64,000 bases of DNA, taken from positions 17,147 through 81,146 of the forward strand of contig JAFTWQ010000032.1 in assembly GCA_017465225.1 (NCBI GenBank), given 5' to 3'. This stretch comes from Bacteroidales bacterium. Its GTDB lineage: Bacteria > Bacteroidota > Bacteroidia > Bacteroidales > UBA932. Below the pieces are notes generated by a model. That model had not been told where the DNA came from. It searched no databases and worked only from the letters and a program-made list of their open reading frames with translations. A program made the translations under genes and the position numbers. Positions 42,875-51,831 of this stretch are shown piece after piece; positions within the stretch are counted from its first letter, which is position 1, and every line of letters begins with the position of its first letter.

Positions 42875-44719
42875 TTATTCTGTTGCATATATAAGGTTGC
42901 CGGAACGTCCTGCATCATGACCCATCGGCTGGAAATAGTCCGGCACAAGAGATGCAGATGATGACCTTACCGGAGAATGTGTCCAGCGAGGCATGCCGGT
43001 GATGTCGCAATAAGCCCACTGGAGGGCGATATTATAGTCCATGTTACCCCAGTCTGAGAACGAATAAGGGAACACGTTGTCTGCATCATCAGCATAGCTT
43101 GCATTGTCATTGTTGACGAATTCATCCGGTCTGATTCCGTCCGGATAATCGCCGAAATCCTTGGCATTTCTGACCCAGAAAGTCACAGGAGAGAACTGGA
43201 AACGTCTGCCGCTGTAAACTTTTTCAGCCACTTCCATACCTACATTCTTTCCTTCAGTAGTTCCTCCTATGAGCTTGACAGGAAAATCTACACCACGGAG
43301 GGAATTGATCACAAGTTCAGCTGCGGATGCCGTATTGTACGAGCATATCACATACAGACGGTCAAGTCCGAGATATGTCGGCTTTCCAAGATTGTCCGTA
43401 TCATTATCGTATCCGTAATCAAATGTCCAGTTCTCCGTCTTTCCATCATTGTACACCACCTTTGTGAATGTCTTCGAGCCATTGTCCGGACCGGCGATGC
43501 AGCCTGAAAGCCAGCGGCTTTGGGCTACCGCTCCACCTGCATTGAAACGAAGGTCAAGGATCATGTCAGTAATGCCGGCCTCGGCAAAATCAGAGATGGT
43601 TTCCTCAAGGAATTCCTGGGAATTGAGGTCGAACGACTCATACACCAGATAGCCGATCTTTACAGACGGATCATCAGGATCGGTCATGATAGAGGCATGG
43701 AGCACCGGGTCGTACACATGAAGACCTGCCGATGCCGTGCCCGATTCATATGCATTGAGGTCATATCCACCTTTTCCGTTATCCTCGAAACGCAGGAAAG
43801 AGAAGCTGTATGATCCTGAAGGGCTCTGGTACAGGGATGTCATGTAATTGCGGTAGTTGGATGTCGTCAGACGTGTACCGTTCACTGCATACACAAGATC
43901 TCCCCTCCTCATGCCGGCAGCTTCGGCCGGAGATCCGCGACGTACATATGCAGGTGCGATGGCCATGTCCGACCCGTTTGCAGAGAGAGCTGTCGATATG
44001 AAAGGTCCGAAGCCGAGGCCTCCTGTCTGAACCGCTCTGGTAGACTGGATCTCTACGATATTCGTGTATATGAACCTCTGACCCGGATTTTCCTGACTGG
44101 CCTTACGATATCCTCCGTCCGCGACATTCACATCTCCCAATGAAAGCAGATGGGTTGACAGGAAGTCATTGTATGAGACAGTAAGATCTATCTCCTGCGC
44201 ATTGTAGGCATCTGCAAAAAGATAATCCTCCTTCAATATGTCATGCATGAATGTATTGAGGGCCTTGTTGATCCCGGCATCGGCTCCTGCACCGTCGGCA
44301 GCCTGTGTCAGCACAGCCACCAGTTCAGGCTCAAAGCCTTCCACCTCCACCCAAAGCTCAGCGGATCTTTCCTCCGGAGTATCATTTTCCTCAAAGGCGA
44401 TCCTTACATTGCAACCTTGCTTGGCTTCTCCGCTCAATGTACCGGAACTGATTCCAGCCCATTCTTCTTCCGGAGCCGTCTTCAGTTCGAGAGATGCTGT
44501 CCATGCCGCGGCTGCATCAAATTTCACGGATATGGTGGCACCACGGAATGACACTGTCTTTTCCGCATAGGAATTCACCACATTGGATATACCGGACTCC
44601 GGCTTCTCTACGACAGGAGGTTCCGGATCGACCGGATCCTTCACATCGTCGATGTCCTTTTCCGTACATGCAGCAAAGCAGAACAATGCGGCTGCAAAAT
44701 AAATAAGGAAGCGTTTCAT
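42875..44719 (-). CDS. Exported S41 family serine peptidase (C-terminal processing type) lipoprotein
   Basis: Protein of 614 residues; start MKRFLIYFAAALFCF with lipobox FAACTE (Cys17). An N-terminal beta-sandwich (BACON-like, about 50-140) precedes a helical part, a PDZ domain (GSPAEAAGMRRGDLVYAVNGT) and an S41 catalytic domain. DMILDLRFNAGG is the conserved strand, and NTASAAELVINSLRG carries the nucleophile Ser; TEGKNVG and the later segment fit the Lys region. Relatives cleave C-terminal tails. It is the only peptidase in the array, 5 bp after LipoD and 17 bp before LipoE. It might process array members, but this is inference. Confidence 0.87.
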   Translation of the reverse strand: MKRFLIYFAAALFCFAACTEKDIDDVKDPVDPEPPVVEKPESGISNVVNSYAEKTVSFRGATISVKFDAAAAWTASLELKTAPEEEWAGISSGTLSGEAKQGCNVRIAFEENDTPEERSAELWVEVEGFEPELVAVLTQAADGAGADAGINKALNTFMHDILKEDYLFADAYNAQEIDLTVSYNDFLSTHLLSLGDVNVADGGYRKASQENPGQRFIYTNIVEIQSTRAVQTGGLGFGPFISTALSANGSDMAIAPAYVRRGSPAEAAGMRRGDLVYAVNGTRLTTSNYRNYMTSLYQSPSGSYSFSFLRFEDNGKGGYDLNAYESGTASAGLHVYDPVLHASIMTDPDDPSVKIGYLVYESFDLNSQEFLEETISDFAEAGITDMILDLRFNAGGAVAQSRWLSGCIAGPDNGSKTFTKVVYNDGKTENWTFDYGYDNDTDNLGKPTYLGLDRLYVICSYNTASAAELVINSLRGVDFPVKLIGGTTEGKNVGMEVAEKVYSGRRFQFSPVTFWVRNAKDFGDYPDGIRPDEFVNNDNASYADDADNVFPYSFSDWGNMDYNIALQWAYCDITGMPRWTHSPVRSSSASLVPDYFQPMGHDAGRSGNLIYATE

Positions 44720-44724
44720 TATAT

Positions 44725-47061
44725 TTAAAATCTTCTGATTCTGTTTTCTTTCCTGATCTTCATCAGATTGTCTGTGCTGCACCTGCTGTCACCGGTTCTT
44801 CTGTCCTTCTCCACCTTGATTTCCGATTCCGGAAGAGCATATGGTATATCCACTCCGCCCGTCATCGCCGACGACCTGGTGAAGAGATCCTCTATGTCTG
44901 ATGCATTATATTTCTTGAACTGACATTTCTGGCGGAACACCCTGCTGTAACGTCCGTCCTTGTCGATGGCCATTGCAGCGAGCAGCACGGTCTTGTTCCA
45001 TGGCGCTCGGAAATTCACCGTTTCCGCATAGTAGACTCCATAGTAGACAAGGGTCTCATACAGCATGGCATCAGGATAGACTTCAGGATTCTCAAGACCC
45101 GTCACATAGTCTATCATCGTATAGTAATATGACTCATACTCGCCGTCTATCGTAATGGTCACGGGAACCATCGCATATCCCCTGTACTGCGCTCCGGCAT
45201 CAGGATTTATGTCATAGAGGTCATCGCCGTCATAGAACTTGTCATAGGATGCAGTAACCGTTATGTCCGCATAATCAGCTTCCAGAGTGCTGAACGGTCC
45301 GCTGAAGATGACATCCGCAAGGAATTCTCCGGTCTCTTCATCCATGACGACAGCAGCGACCTTATACTCTGTCTCAGGAGCCAGGAAGGATATCTTTCCT
45401 GTAGACTTGCCCTGCGAAAGTTCGTAATAGCTGAACTCATACATATCACCGTAGTATCCTTCGTCAATCAGACGTCTGACATCATCCTTCACTTCATCTG
45501 CAGTAGTCTCCATCGGGTACACATACCAGTAATAGTAATGCGCCGCATCAGTAGGAGACACCGTGATATTCAGTGAATTAGATCCGGCCTCATTCAGGAT
45601 GAATTCAAACCTGCAATCCTCCGCAGGCCCGGCAGGAGCCGTCCTTACAGTGAACTTCTGCATCGGAGTAGTCTGTCTTCCTGCCTTATAGCCGAATACC
45701 ACCATTGTATATTCGGTATCAGGATCAAGCCCTGTCATGCGGCCTGAAAGGCTGCCCTCATAAACGAAGTTCAGGATTCCCCATGTGCCGTAGTCCTCCA
45801 TCAGATGGGCATATATCTCCTCATCATCCATTCCTGCCATGAAACGTGACGGCTCCGCTATCATCACATACGGATCGTTGTTGGTAGTCTGCACATCCAC
45901 AAAGAATGAAGACTGGTCAACATCATCTCCGACGGTCACGGTTATCACATTGTCGGAAGGAGCCACATCGCCTGATGTATGCCATACATAAGCGGCCTCA
46001 CCTGTAAATCTGCAGTCCCCGTCCCATTTGCATGCAAACACGATATAATCGGTAAGCGCCATGCACTCGAACTGGCTGTTGACCTGATTTATGTCACTGT
46101 ACCATTCGAAATACTCGGCACGGCTGGTCAGGTATTCATAGTCGATGAGATCCTGGATATACCAATCCACATAGGCCTGGAAAACAGCCACAGGATCGTC
46201 CCCATGTTCAGCGGCATACTGCTCATATGTAGCCCTGTCCATCAGGTTCCAGTAATAATATACGCCGTCATGGTCCGGGGTCACGGTAATGTCCATGACA
46301 TTGTTCTCTTCCGTCACCTTTATATCGAAGGTTATCGGACCTTCGTACGGAGGCTGGGTCACTGCCGGAGCCGAATATATATCCGTCGTCCTTTCTCCTT
46401 CCGGAGTGATTCCGTATACGTACACCACATATTCGGAACTTGGATCCAGTCCCTTGTACTCGAGATATTCGAACGATCCCTTGTTGAGTACGGTCTTAAG
46501 ATAGTCCTGGAGTGAAACGCCCTGGTCTGCAGCCTGATACGAATAATATGAAAGGTCTTCCTGGAAGATGGCCTCATCGGATTCCATCTCATCGAACCAT
46601 TCCTTGCCGACGACCTGTCCGACCCATGTGAAGTCGTCATCAACGGTCTTTACGGAGAACATGACCTTTGTAGCTTCCGTTCCGAGAATGGTAAGAGTGA
46701 CAGGATCCTGCCATGCCTTCTGCGACACCGACACAACGACATCCTCCACACCGGGACAGGCCACGGTGAACTCCGCCTTTCTTTCGGCACCGGTATCATT
46801 CTTCTCCGCAGACACCTCTATAAGTCTGGCTCTGGCAGTGCTCACTTCAAGCCAGGATGCATCATTAGAAATATTGACGGCAGCATTCTCCGCCACTCCT
46901 ATAAGTTCGTAAACGATCTTATGTTCTCCTCCTTCCGGTCCCAGAACGATTTCAGTCTCGGAAAGATTCATCTGAGACTCCTGCCTTATCTCCTCTTCCA
47001 CACAGGAAACTGCCGCCGCAGCGCAGACGAAGGCCAGAATATATGAAAATATCTTCTTCAT
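44725..47061 (-). CDS. BACON-domain lipoprotein with repeated beta domains (LipoD)
   Basis: Lipoprotein of 778 residues (signal ending AAVSCVEEE, Cys20). The first 130 residues form a BACON-like domain (LGPEGGEHKIVYELIG, DASWLEVSTARARLIEVSA). Then come about four repeats, each opening near a W/Y-rich segment such as DFTWVGQVVGKEWFD or AAHYYYWYVYPMET and closing with a turn like LDPSSEYVVYVYG or APETEYKVAAVV. It is a close paralog of LipoC (48163-50589), sharing domain order and many positions. The start shares one base with the stop of the Omp28-like gene upstream (TAATG). The C-terminal tail is basic and Arg-rich. Substrate or partner unknown. Confidence 0.82.
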   Translation of the reverse strand: MKKIFSYILAFVCAAAAVSCVEEEIRQESQMNLSETEIVLGPEGGEHKIVYELIGVAENAAVNISNDASWLEVSTARARLIEVSAEKNDTGAERKAEFTVACPGVEDVVVSVSQKAWQDPVTLTILGTEATKVMFSVKTVDDDFTWVGQVVGKEWFDEMESDEAIFQEDLSYYSYQAADQGVSLQDYLKTVLNKGSFEYLEYKGLDPSSEYVVYVYGITPEGERTTDIYSAPAVTQPPYEGPITFDIKVTEENNVMDITVTPDHDGVYYYWNLMDRATYEQYAAEHGDDPVAVFQAYVDWYIQDLIDYEYLTSRAEYFEWYSDINQVNSQFECMALTDYIVFACKWDGDCRFTGEAAYVWHTSGDVAPSDNVITVTVGDDVDQSSFFVDVQTTNNDPYVMIAEPSRFMAGMDDEEIYAHLMEDYGTWGILNFVYEGSLSGRMTGLDPDTEYTMVVFGYKAGRQTTPMQKFTVRTAPAGPAEDCRFEFILNEAGSNSLNITVSPTDAAHYYYWYVYPMETTADEVKDDVRRLIDEGYYGDMYEFSYYELSQGKSTGKISFLAPETEYKVAAVVMDEETGEFLADVIFSGPFSTLEADYADITVTASYDKFYDGDDLYDINPDAGAQYRGYAMVPVTITIDGEYESYYYTMIDYVTGLENPEVYPDAMLYETLVYYGVYYAETVNFRAPWNKTVLLAAMAIDKDGRYSRVFRQKCQFKKYNASDIEDLFTRSSAMTGGVDIPYALPESEIKVEKDRRTGDSRCSTDNLMKIRKENRIRRF

Positions 47062-48179
47062 TACAGGTAATCATAGGTTACGGCCTCGCCGACCGGGCAG
47101 AGGACACAGTTTGCAATATCATAGTTTTCGTTCTCATCTGCAGAGGTTACAAATACAAGCACCTCGCAGTTTTCTGCCTTCCAGGCGCCGTCCATAGGTA
47201 TCGAGAACACCTTTCCTGCCTTTTCAGACTCTGAAAGACGGCCCAGCTTCTCGCCGACGAAAGAGAACTGCGAGACAGCGCCTGCCGCATACCTGAGGGC
47301 ATTGTCATGGGTATTGTGCCATGATTCGGACATTCCGGCCTGAAGAGAATATATGCCGTCCTCAAGCAGCCATGCAGCCACACGGTAGTCATTTTCCCTT
47401 GCAGCCTTCACCTCTACATTTACAAGGACATCATTGCCGGAAACCTTTGCGGAAGCCGCAATTCCGACATCCGCCCTGTCTTTCCTGAGGGCATCTATCT
47501 GTGCCTTGATCTCCGAAAGATCGGTACCTGTCGCAACGGTCGTAAGATTGTATGTCAGCATCGGATACAGACCCGATGTATTGTAAGCCATCGAGACATT
47601 TCGGGCAGCCTCCGAATATGCATCGTCAGCCTCGCCTCCATTGTAGGAATGCGACGCCACATGATGGTAAAGGCTGCTGTAATCTTCATCCTCGGATAGT
47701 TTCTTAAGGCTCTCCATCATTCTCGGACAATTCACGCATGTCGCACCGGTATGCTGGATAAGAAGAATCCTGTGGCTGAAGGAGACATTGTCCTCCTGCG
47801 GATCGGCAGGAAGTTCGGGCATATCGTTGAATGCAGTGATGACAAGCTCATTTGAAAGAGAAAGACCATATACTGCATAAAAGAGATAGTCCCCATCCTT
47901 GTCGGTAGAGAATACCGGAGACTGCAGAGGGGTCTTCTGCAAATCAAGATATATCTCCGCATACTCGGTGACATCGTGGACAGCACCTTCGGAATCCGTC
48001 ACGCTGACAGTGAACTCGACCATATCCAGCCCGTCACTCCTCATCTGCTCCGAAGTGGCTGTCAGTGTGATCCTTCCCGGAATCACCGGCACATCCTCCA
48101 CCTGTTCCTGACCTCTGTCACATCCGCACATAGCAGCCAGGACAGCCAGGGAAGCCAACACTTTAAAGATTTGTCTCAT
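47061..48179 (-). CDS. Omp28-like thioredoxin-fold lipoprotein (Omp28e)
   Basis: Lipoprotein of 372 residues; start MRQIFKVLASLAVL with lipobox MCGC. An N-terminal Ig-like domain (about 30-125; RITLTATSEQMRSDGLDMVEF) is followed by a thioredoxin-like domain whose CxxC is CVNC at residues 148 and 151 (IQHTGATCVNCPRMM). SLYHHVASHSYNGG and the end CVLCPVGEAVTYDYL are shared with Omp28d. Translation is coupled with LipoD after it (TAATG) and its start lies 17 bp inside the end of LipoC before it. Confidence 0.83.
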   Translation of the reverse strand: MRQIFKVLASLAVLAAMCGCDRGQEQVEDVPVIPGRITLTATSEQMRSDGLDMVEFTVSVTDSEGAVHDVTEYAEIYLDLQKTPLQSPVFSTDKDGDYLFYAVYGLSLSNELVITAFNDMPELPADPQEDNVSFSHRILLIQHTGATCVNCPRMMESLKKLSEDEDYSSLYHHVASHSYNGGEADDAYSEAARNVSMAYNTSGLYPMLTYNLTTVATGTDLSEIKAQIDALRKDRADVGIAASAKVSGNDVLVNVEVKAARENDYRVAAWLLEDGIYSLQAGMSESWHNTHDNALRYAAGAVSQFSFVGEKLGRLSESEKAGKVFSIPMDGAWKAENCEVLVFVTSADENENYDIANCVLCPVGEAVTYDYL

Positions 48180-50589
48180 AGCTCTTTGCAATCATTTTAT
48201 ATCTGCGCATCTTCGCATCGAAGAATTCCTTCTGCAATCTATCCTTTCTAAGTTCATCCACCATCATTCTTGCCGACTGCTGTTTCTGCTGCATCTCGAT
48301 TGCGCTGATGTGGGATTCATCATGTTTCTTAGTACCGACAGGTATCACAAGGCTGCTACAGTCCTTACGGGCACACACCGCCATTGACGAAGACTTACTC
48401 TGCTGAGCTATGAATTCGCTTACCGGCGACGCTCCGTCCTGAGTAAACCTCAGTACTTCCCTGTAAATCTTGGTCGGATTTCCTTCATAGTCATATGCCA
48501 ACGCTGTCAAAGTCATAGGTTTATCATACTGAACGACAAAGATACTTGACTCATATGGGCAGCCACCTCCCTCAAGCGCGGCATAGAAGGTTTCATCAGT
48601 ATACATCTCCTCATCCGAGAGATCGTTCGCATAAATGTCATAGTAAAAAGCACTGCATTTGCCTATAGGCTTGACAGTGATAGGCATGAGCGCATTTCCT
48701 TGTTCCAGAAGCGGCTCAAACTGTGTCTGGCCGGCCTTGACAAGCTCACCAAGGTCATAGTAAGGACCGAAGTCCATGTCAAAGGTAATTGCAGCATATG
48801 TCTTTGCCGGAGTCACGAAAGGCTCGCTGAAGAACATTTCAGAAAGGAATTCTCCTGAGTCATAATCAACAATGATGGCACAGACCTTATACTCTGTCTC
48901 AGGATAAAGATCCCATACAGTTGTAGCAGCATCTCCCAGTGTAAGTTCCCATGAAGCGTACGAAGGCATATCTCCCTCATACACCTGCTCAATTATCATC
49001 CTGATGTAACTCTTTGCATCGTCCTCCGTATAATATGACGGGCATACAAACCAATGATAGAATTGTCCCTTGTCTGAAGGAGTTACTTCAACCCATGCAT
49101 TATCGACATCGGGCTCTACATGGAATGCGAATGTACAGTCTGCAGGATCTCCCGCCGGCAATGTCTTTATCTGCACCCGTTTCATGTCAGTTGTCATCGT
49201 ACCGGCCTTATATCCGAATGCAAAGAACGTATAATCATTGTCAGGGCGCATCCTCGAATATGTCCTTGTCTTGTTGCCCGTGAATGTATATTCGCTCATT
49301 ATGTAGTCATATCCTGCAACAAGATATGCAAACACCTCATCGTCCGTCATGCCCTCGACCTCGGCTGTTCTTACCGGAATCACCACATAAGGGTCGTCGT
49401 TTGTGACAGTGACCACAGCATCTGCAGACGACTGGGTTATGTTGGTCACCTCAAGGGTGATGTGGTTATCGGAACCTGCCACAGCCGCTGTAGTATGCTC
49501 ATAAGTAGACACCGGATCTGCGAGAATGCAGTTCTCGTCCCATCTGGCGGCAAAGAGGATATACTTTGTGTCGGCAGTTGCCTCATAATATCCCCAGTCC
49601 ACGATATCGGACTCGCCGAACACATCGAAGTATCCGCTCGGACCGGATATCATTCCATAATCCATGAGTTCCTGGATGGAAGGGTCGATCTCGCCCTTCT
49701 GTATGGCGGTCCTGATGTTGTTACCATATTGTGCCTTCCACTGGTCAAGCTGCTCCTCGGTCACTATGCCATAATAATACGGAACACCGGTATGTGAAGG
49801 TATTATGCTGTACTCCAGCACATAATCATTTTCTGTCACCTCAAATGTAAACGTGATGTCTCCTTCGTAAGGGTCATCAGTCCTGAACGGTTCCGACACT
49901 ATGTCAGTTGTTCTTCTTCCATCCGTGGTCACGCCATAGGCATATAGCACATAGTCCGTAGACGGCTGCAGGCCGTCGAGGTACACATCCTCCATCGATC
50001 CGGACGCCACCATCGTTTCAAGGAATTCTGAAAGAGTCTGGTCGTTGATGTCTGCAAGATATTTGAAATACTCGATATCGCTTGCGAACAGTTCGTCCGG
50101 AGTCTCATAATATTCGAATCCTTCCTTGTAAGTCACCATCGGAATCCAGGTGAGGTCAGGCTCGGATGTAGTCACCGAGAATGTAACCCCTGTGGCAGTG
50201 ACACCTGAAAGGGATATCTTGAGCGGATTTACAAAGAAATCCTGACTGACTTCAACGACAACATCGTCCGCATCCCTGTAACTCAGTACGACTTCAGTCT
50301 TACGTACTTCGCCCGTCTCGTTTGTCTGAGCTGAAAGAGTGATGATTCTGGCCTTGTCCGTATTGACCTCAAGCCACTCCGCCTCACATGTCACAGAGAT
50401 CTTTTCTCCTTCAATCTCATTTTCAATGACATATGCTATATTCTCTGAAGCTCCGTCAGAATCAAGGGTGACCTCTGTGGCCTTAAGTCGGATGACCGGT
50501 GCCTCAGCCTCCGGCTCGGGCTTTTCCTGACATGCCGCAAAAACGAGAAGAAGCTGCAGCACCGCCGCAATATAACGCATTGTTCTCAT
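48163..50589 (-). CDS. BACON-domain lipoprotein with repeated beta domains (LipoC)
   Basis: Lipoprotein of 808 residues from MRTMRYIAAVLQ (a start three codons later is also possible), with lipobox FAACQEK. The N-terminal BACON-like domain (LDSDGASENIAYVIENE, AEWLEVNTDKARIITLSA) and the four or so following repeats match LipoD in order. The C-terminus has an extra, charged helical tail (VDELRKDRLQKEFFDAKMRR) that overlaps the beginning of the next gene. It follows Omp28d after 10 bp, so [Omp28d-LipoC] and [Omp28e-LipoD] are two copies of one cassette. Confidence 0.82.
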   Translation of the reverse strand: MRTMRYIAAVLQLLLVFAACQEKPEPEAEAPVIRLKATEVTLDSDGASENIAYVIENEIEGEKISVTCEAEWLEVNTDKARIITLSAQTNETGEVRKTEVVLSYRDADDVVVEVSQDFFVNPLKISLSGVTATGVTFSVTTSEPDLTWIPMVTYKEGFEYYETPDELFASDIEYFKYLADINDQTLSEFLETMVASGSMEDVYLDGLQPSTDYVLYAYGVTTDGRRTTDIVSEPFRTDDPYEGDITFTFEVTENDYVLEYSIIPSHTGVPYYYGIVTEEQLDQWKAQYGNNIRTAIQKGEIDPSIQELMDYGMISGPSGYFDVFGESDIVDWGYYEATADTKYILFAARWDENCILADPVSTYEHTTAAVAGSDNHITLEVTNITQSSADAVVTVTNDDPYVVIPVRTAEVEGMTDDEVFAYLVAGYDYIMSEYTFTGNKTRTYSRMRPDNDYTFFAFGYKAGTMTTDMKRVQIKTLPAGDPADCTFAFHVEPDVDNAWVEVTPSDKGQFYHWFVCPSYYTEDDAKSYIRMIIEQVYEGDMPSYASWELTLGDAATTVWDLYPETEYKVCAIIVDYDSGEFLSEMFFSEPFVTPAKTYAAITFDMDFGPYYDLGELVKAGQTQFEPLLEQGNALMPITVKPIGKCSAFYYDIYANDLSDEEMYTDETFYAALEGGGCPYESSIFVVQYDKPMTLTALAYDYEGNPTKIYREVLRFTQDGASPVSEFIAQQSKSSSMAVCARKDCSSLVIPVGTKKHDESHISAIEMQQKQQSARMMVDELRKDRLQKEFFDAKMRRYKMIAKSYETNL

Positions 50590-50599
50590 ATCTTGTATT

Positions 50600-51694
50600 T
50601 TATAAATATTCGTACTCAATTTCTCCCTCAAGCGGGCATACCGCACAGTTCATAAGGTCATAAGTGCCGTTTCCTGACACTGCGATGACCATCACCTCGC
50701 AATTGTCCAGATTCCATGTCTGTCCGAGATCATCTATAGCCGCTATGAATTCATATGAATCGCCGCCCTTGATCTTGCCTATGTTCTTTCCATAGATGCA
50801 CTCGTTCTTGGTCGCTCCTGACATGGCACGAAGGCAGTTGTCATGCATATGCTGCCATGAAGCAGTCGCTCCGCTCTGTGTCGAACGCACGTTGTCTTCG
50901 AGGAGCCATACGGCAACGCGGACCTTCGAGTCGAATGCAGCCTTGATGCCGACATTGACATAAACGCTGTTGCCGATGACAGTTGCAGCGGCAGATATGC
51001 CTGCATCTGCAACATCCTGGCGATAGCTGTCGATCCTTTTCTTTATATCATCGATGTAATATGCATCGTCGTCAGAGAGGTTGAACGTAAGCCATGGATA
51101 ATAATGCACGTCCAGCTCTCTTGAGAGAGAGGATGCTGCAGAAGAATATGCTGCGTCGCTTGTATTGTATGAATGTGAGGCCACATGATGATAGAGCGGG
51201 CTGTATTCCTCGTCGCCTGCAAGGACCTTGAGAGTCTCCATCATTTTAGGACAATTAGGGCACTCGTTGCCGGTATGCTGGACCAGCAGCATCCTGTGAC
51301 GGAAATCTATGGATGCCTCATCCGGATCAGCCGGAAGTTCGGGAACGCCCTTCACCGCCCTGACAGTGACAGTGTTTGAAATGTCAAAATCACGGACAGC
51401 ATAGAATTCATACTCGCCTTCTTCCGTTGTCCTGAAATCAGCATCATCAATCGGCTTGTCGCCGTTGTTGCAATATATCTCCACTTCCGATGTGACATCA
51501 TGCTCCACACCTGACTTGTCCATGAGCATCACTGTCAGTGGGGACACATATGTTCCGTCCGCCTCGATGACAGACTTTCCTGCATATAATGTTATGTTTC
51601 CTGCAAGGTCACCTGTGGATGACTGATCCGAAGTACCCTCGCAACCAAGCAGGCAGAGCATCATGCAGCCTGCGAGAAAGATAAGTTTTTTCAT
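50600..51694 (-). CDS. Omp28-like thioredoxin-fold lipoprotein (Omp28d)
   Basis: Lipoprotein of 364 residues; start MKKLIFLAGCMMLCLLGCEG. Ig-like domain at about 33-125 (ITLYAGKSVIEADGTYVSPL), then a thioredoxin-like domain with CPNC at residues 145 and 148 (VQHTGNECPNCPKMM). YHHVASHSYNTSD and CAVCPLEGEIEYEYL match Omp28e closely. It is the first gene after the terminator at 51773-51803, with a -7 box in its upstream spacer, so it probably begins the second transcription unit of the array. Confidence 0.83.
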   Translation of the reverse strand: MKKLIFLAGCMMLCLLGCEGTSDQSSTGDLAGNITLYAGKSVIEADGTYVSPLTVMLMDKSGVEHDVTSEVEIYCNNGDKPIDDADFRTTEEGEYEFYAVRDFDISNTVTVRAVKGVPELPADPDEASIDFRHRMLLVQHTGNECPNCPKMMETLKVLAGDEEYSPLYHHVASHSYNTSDAAYSSAASSLSRELDVHYYPWLTFNLSDDDAYYIDDIKKRIDSYRQDVADAGISAAATVIGNSVYVNVGIKAAFDSKVRVAVWLLEDNVRSTQSGATASWQHMHDNCLRAMSGATKNECIYGKNIGKIKGGDSYEFIAAIDDLGQTWNLDNCEVMVIAVSGNGTYDLMNCAVCPLEGEIEYEYL

Positions 51695-51721
51695 ATGAAC
51701 TGACTCTATTATATTAACTAA

Positions 51722-51729
51722 CAAAAATA
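51722..51729 (-). promoter_or_regulatory. Possible -7 box of the second Omp28/lipoprotein unit
   Basis: TATTTTTG on the minus strand fits TAnnTTTG and lies 27 bp before the Omp28d start, after the upstream terminator. No TTTG at -33 was found. Confidence 0.4.
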
Positions 51730-51772
51730 ACAATAATTATTGAAAACATAGCATTCCGGAGGCTGCGAGGAC

Positions 51773-51803
51773 AAAAAAAGGTCCGGCGGAAAACCGCCGG
51801 ACC
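51773..51803 (-). terminator. Intrinsic terminator after LipoB
   Basis: On the minus strand a perfect 10-bp stem GGTCCGGCGG/CCGCCGGACC with a 4-nt loop is followed by seven T. It ends the first unit of the array. Confidence 0.92.
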
Positions 51804-51831
51804 ATAGATGATAGTCACTTTATCTTCTGAA

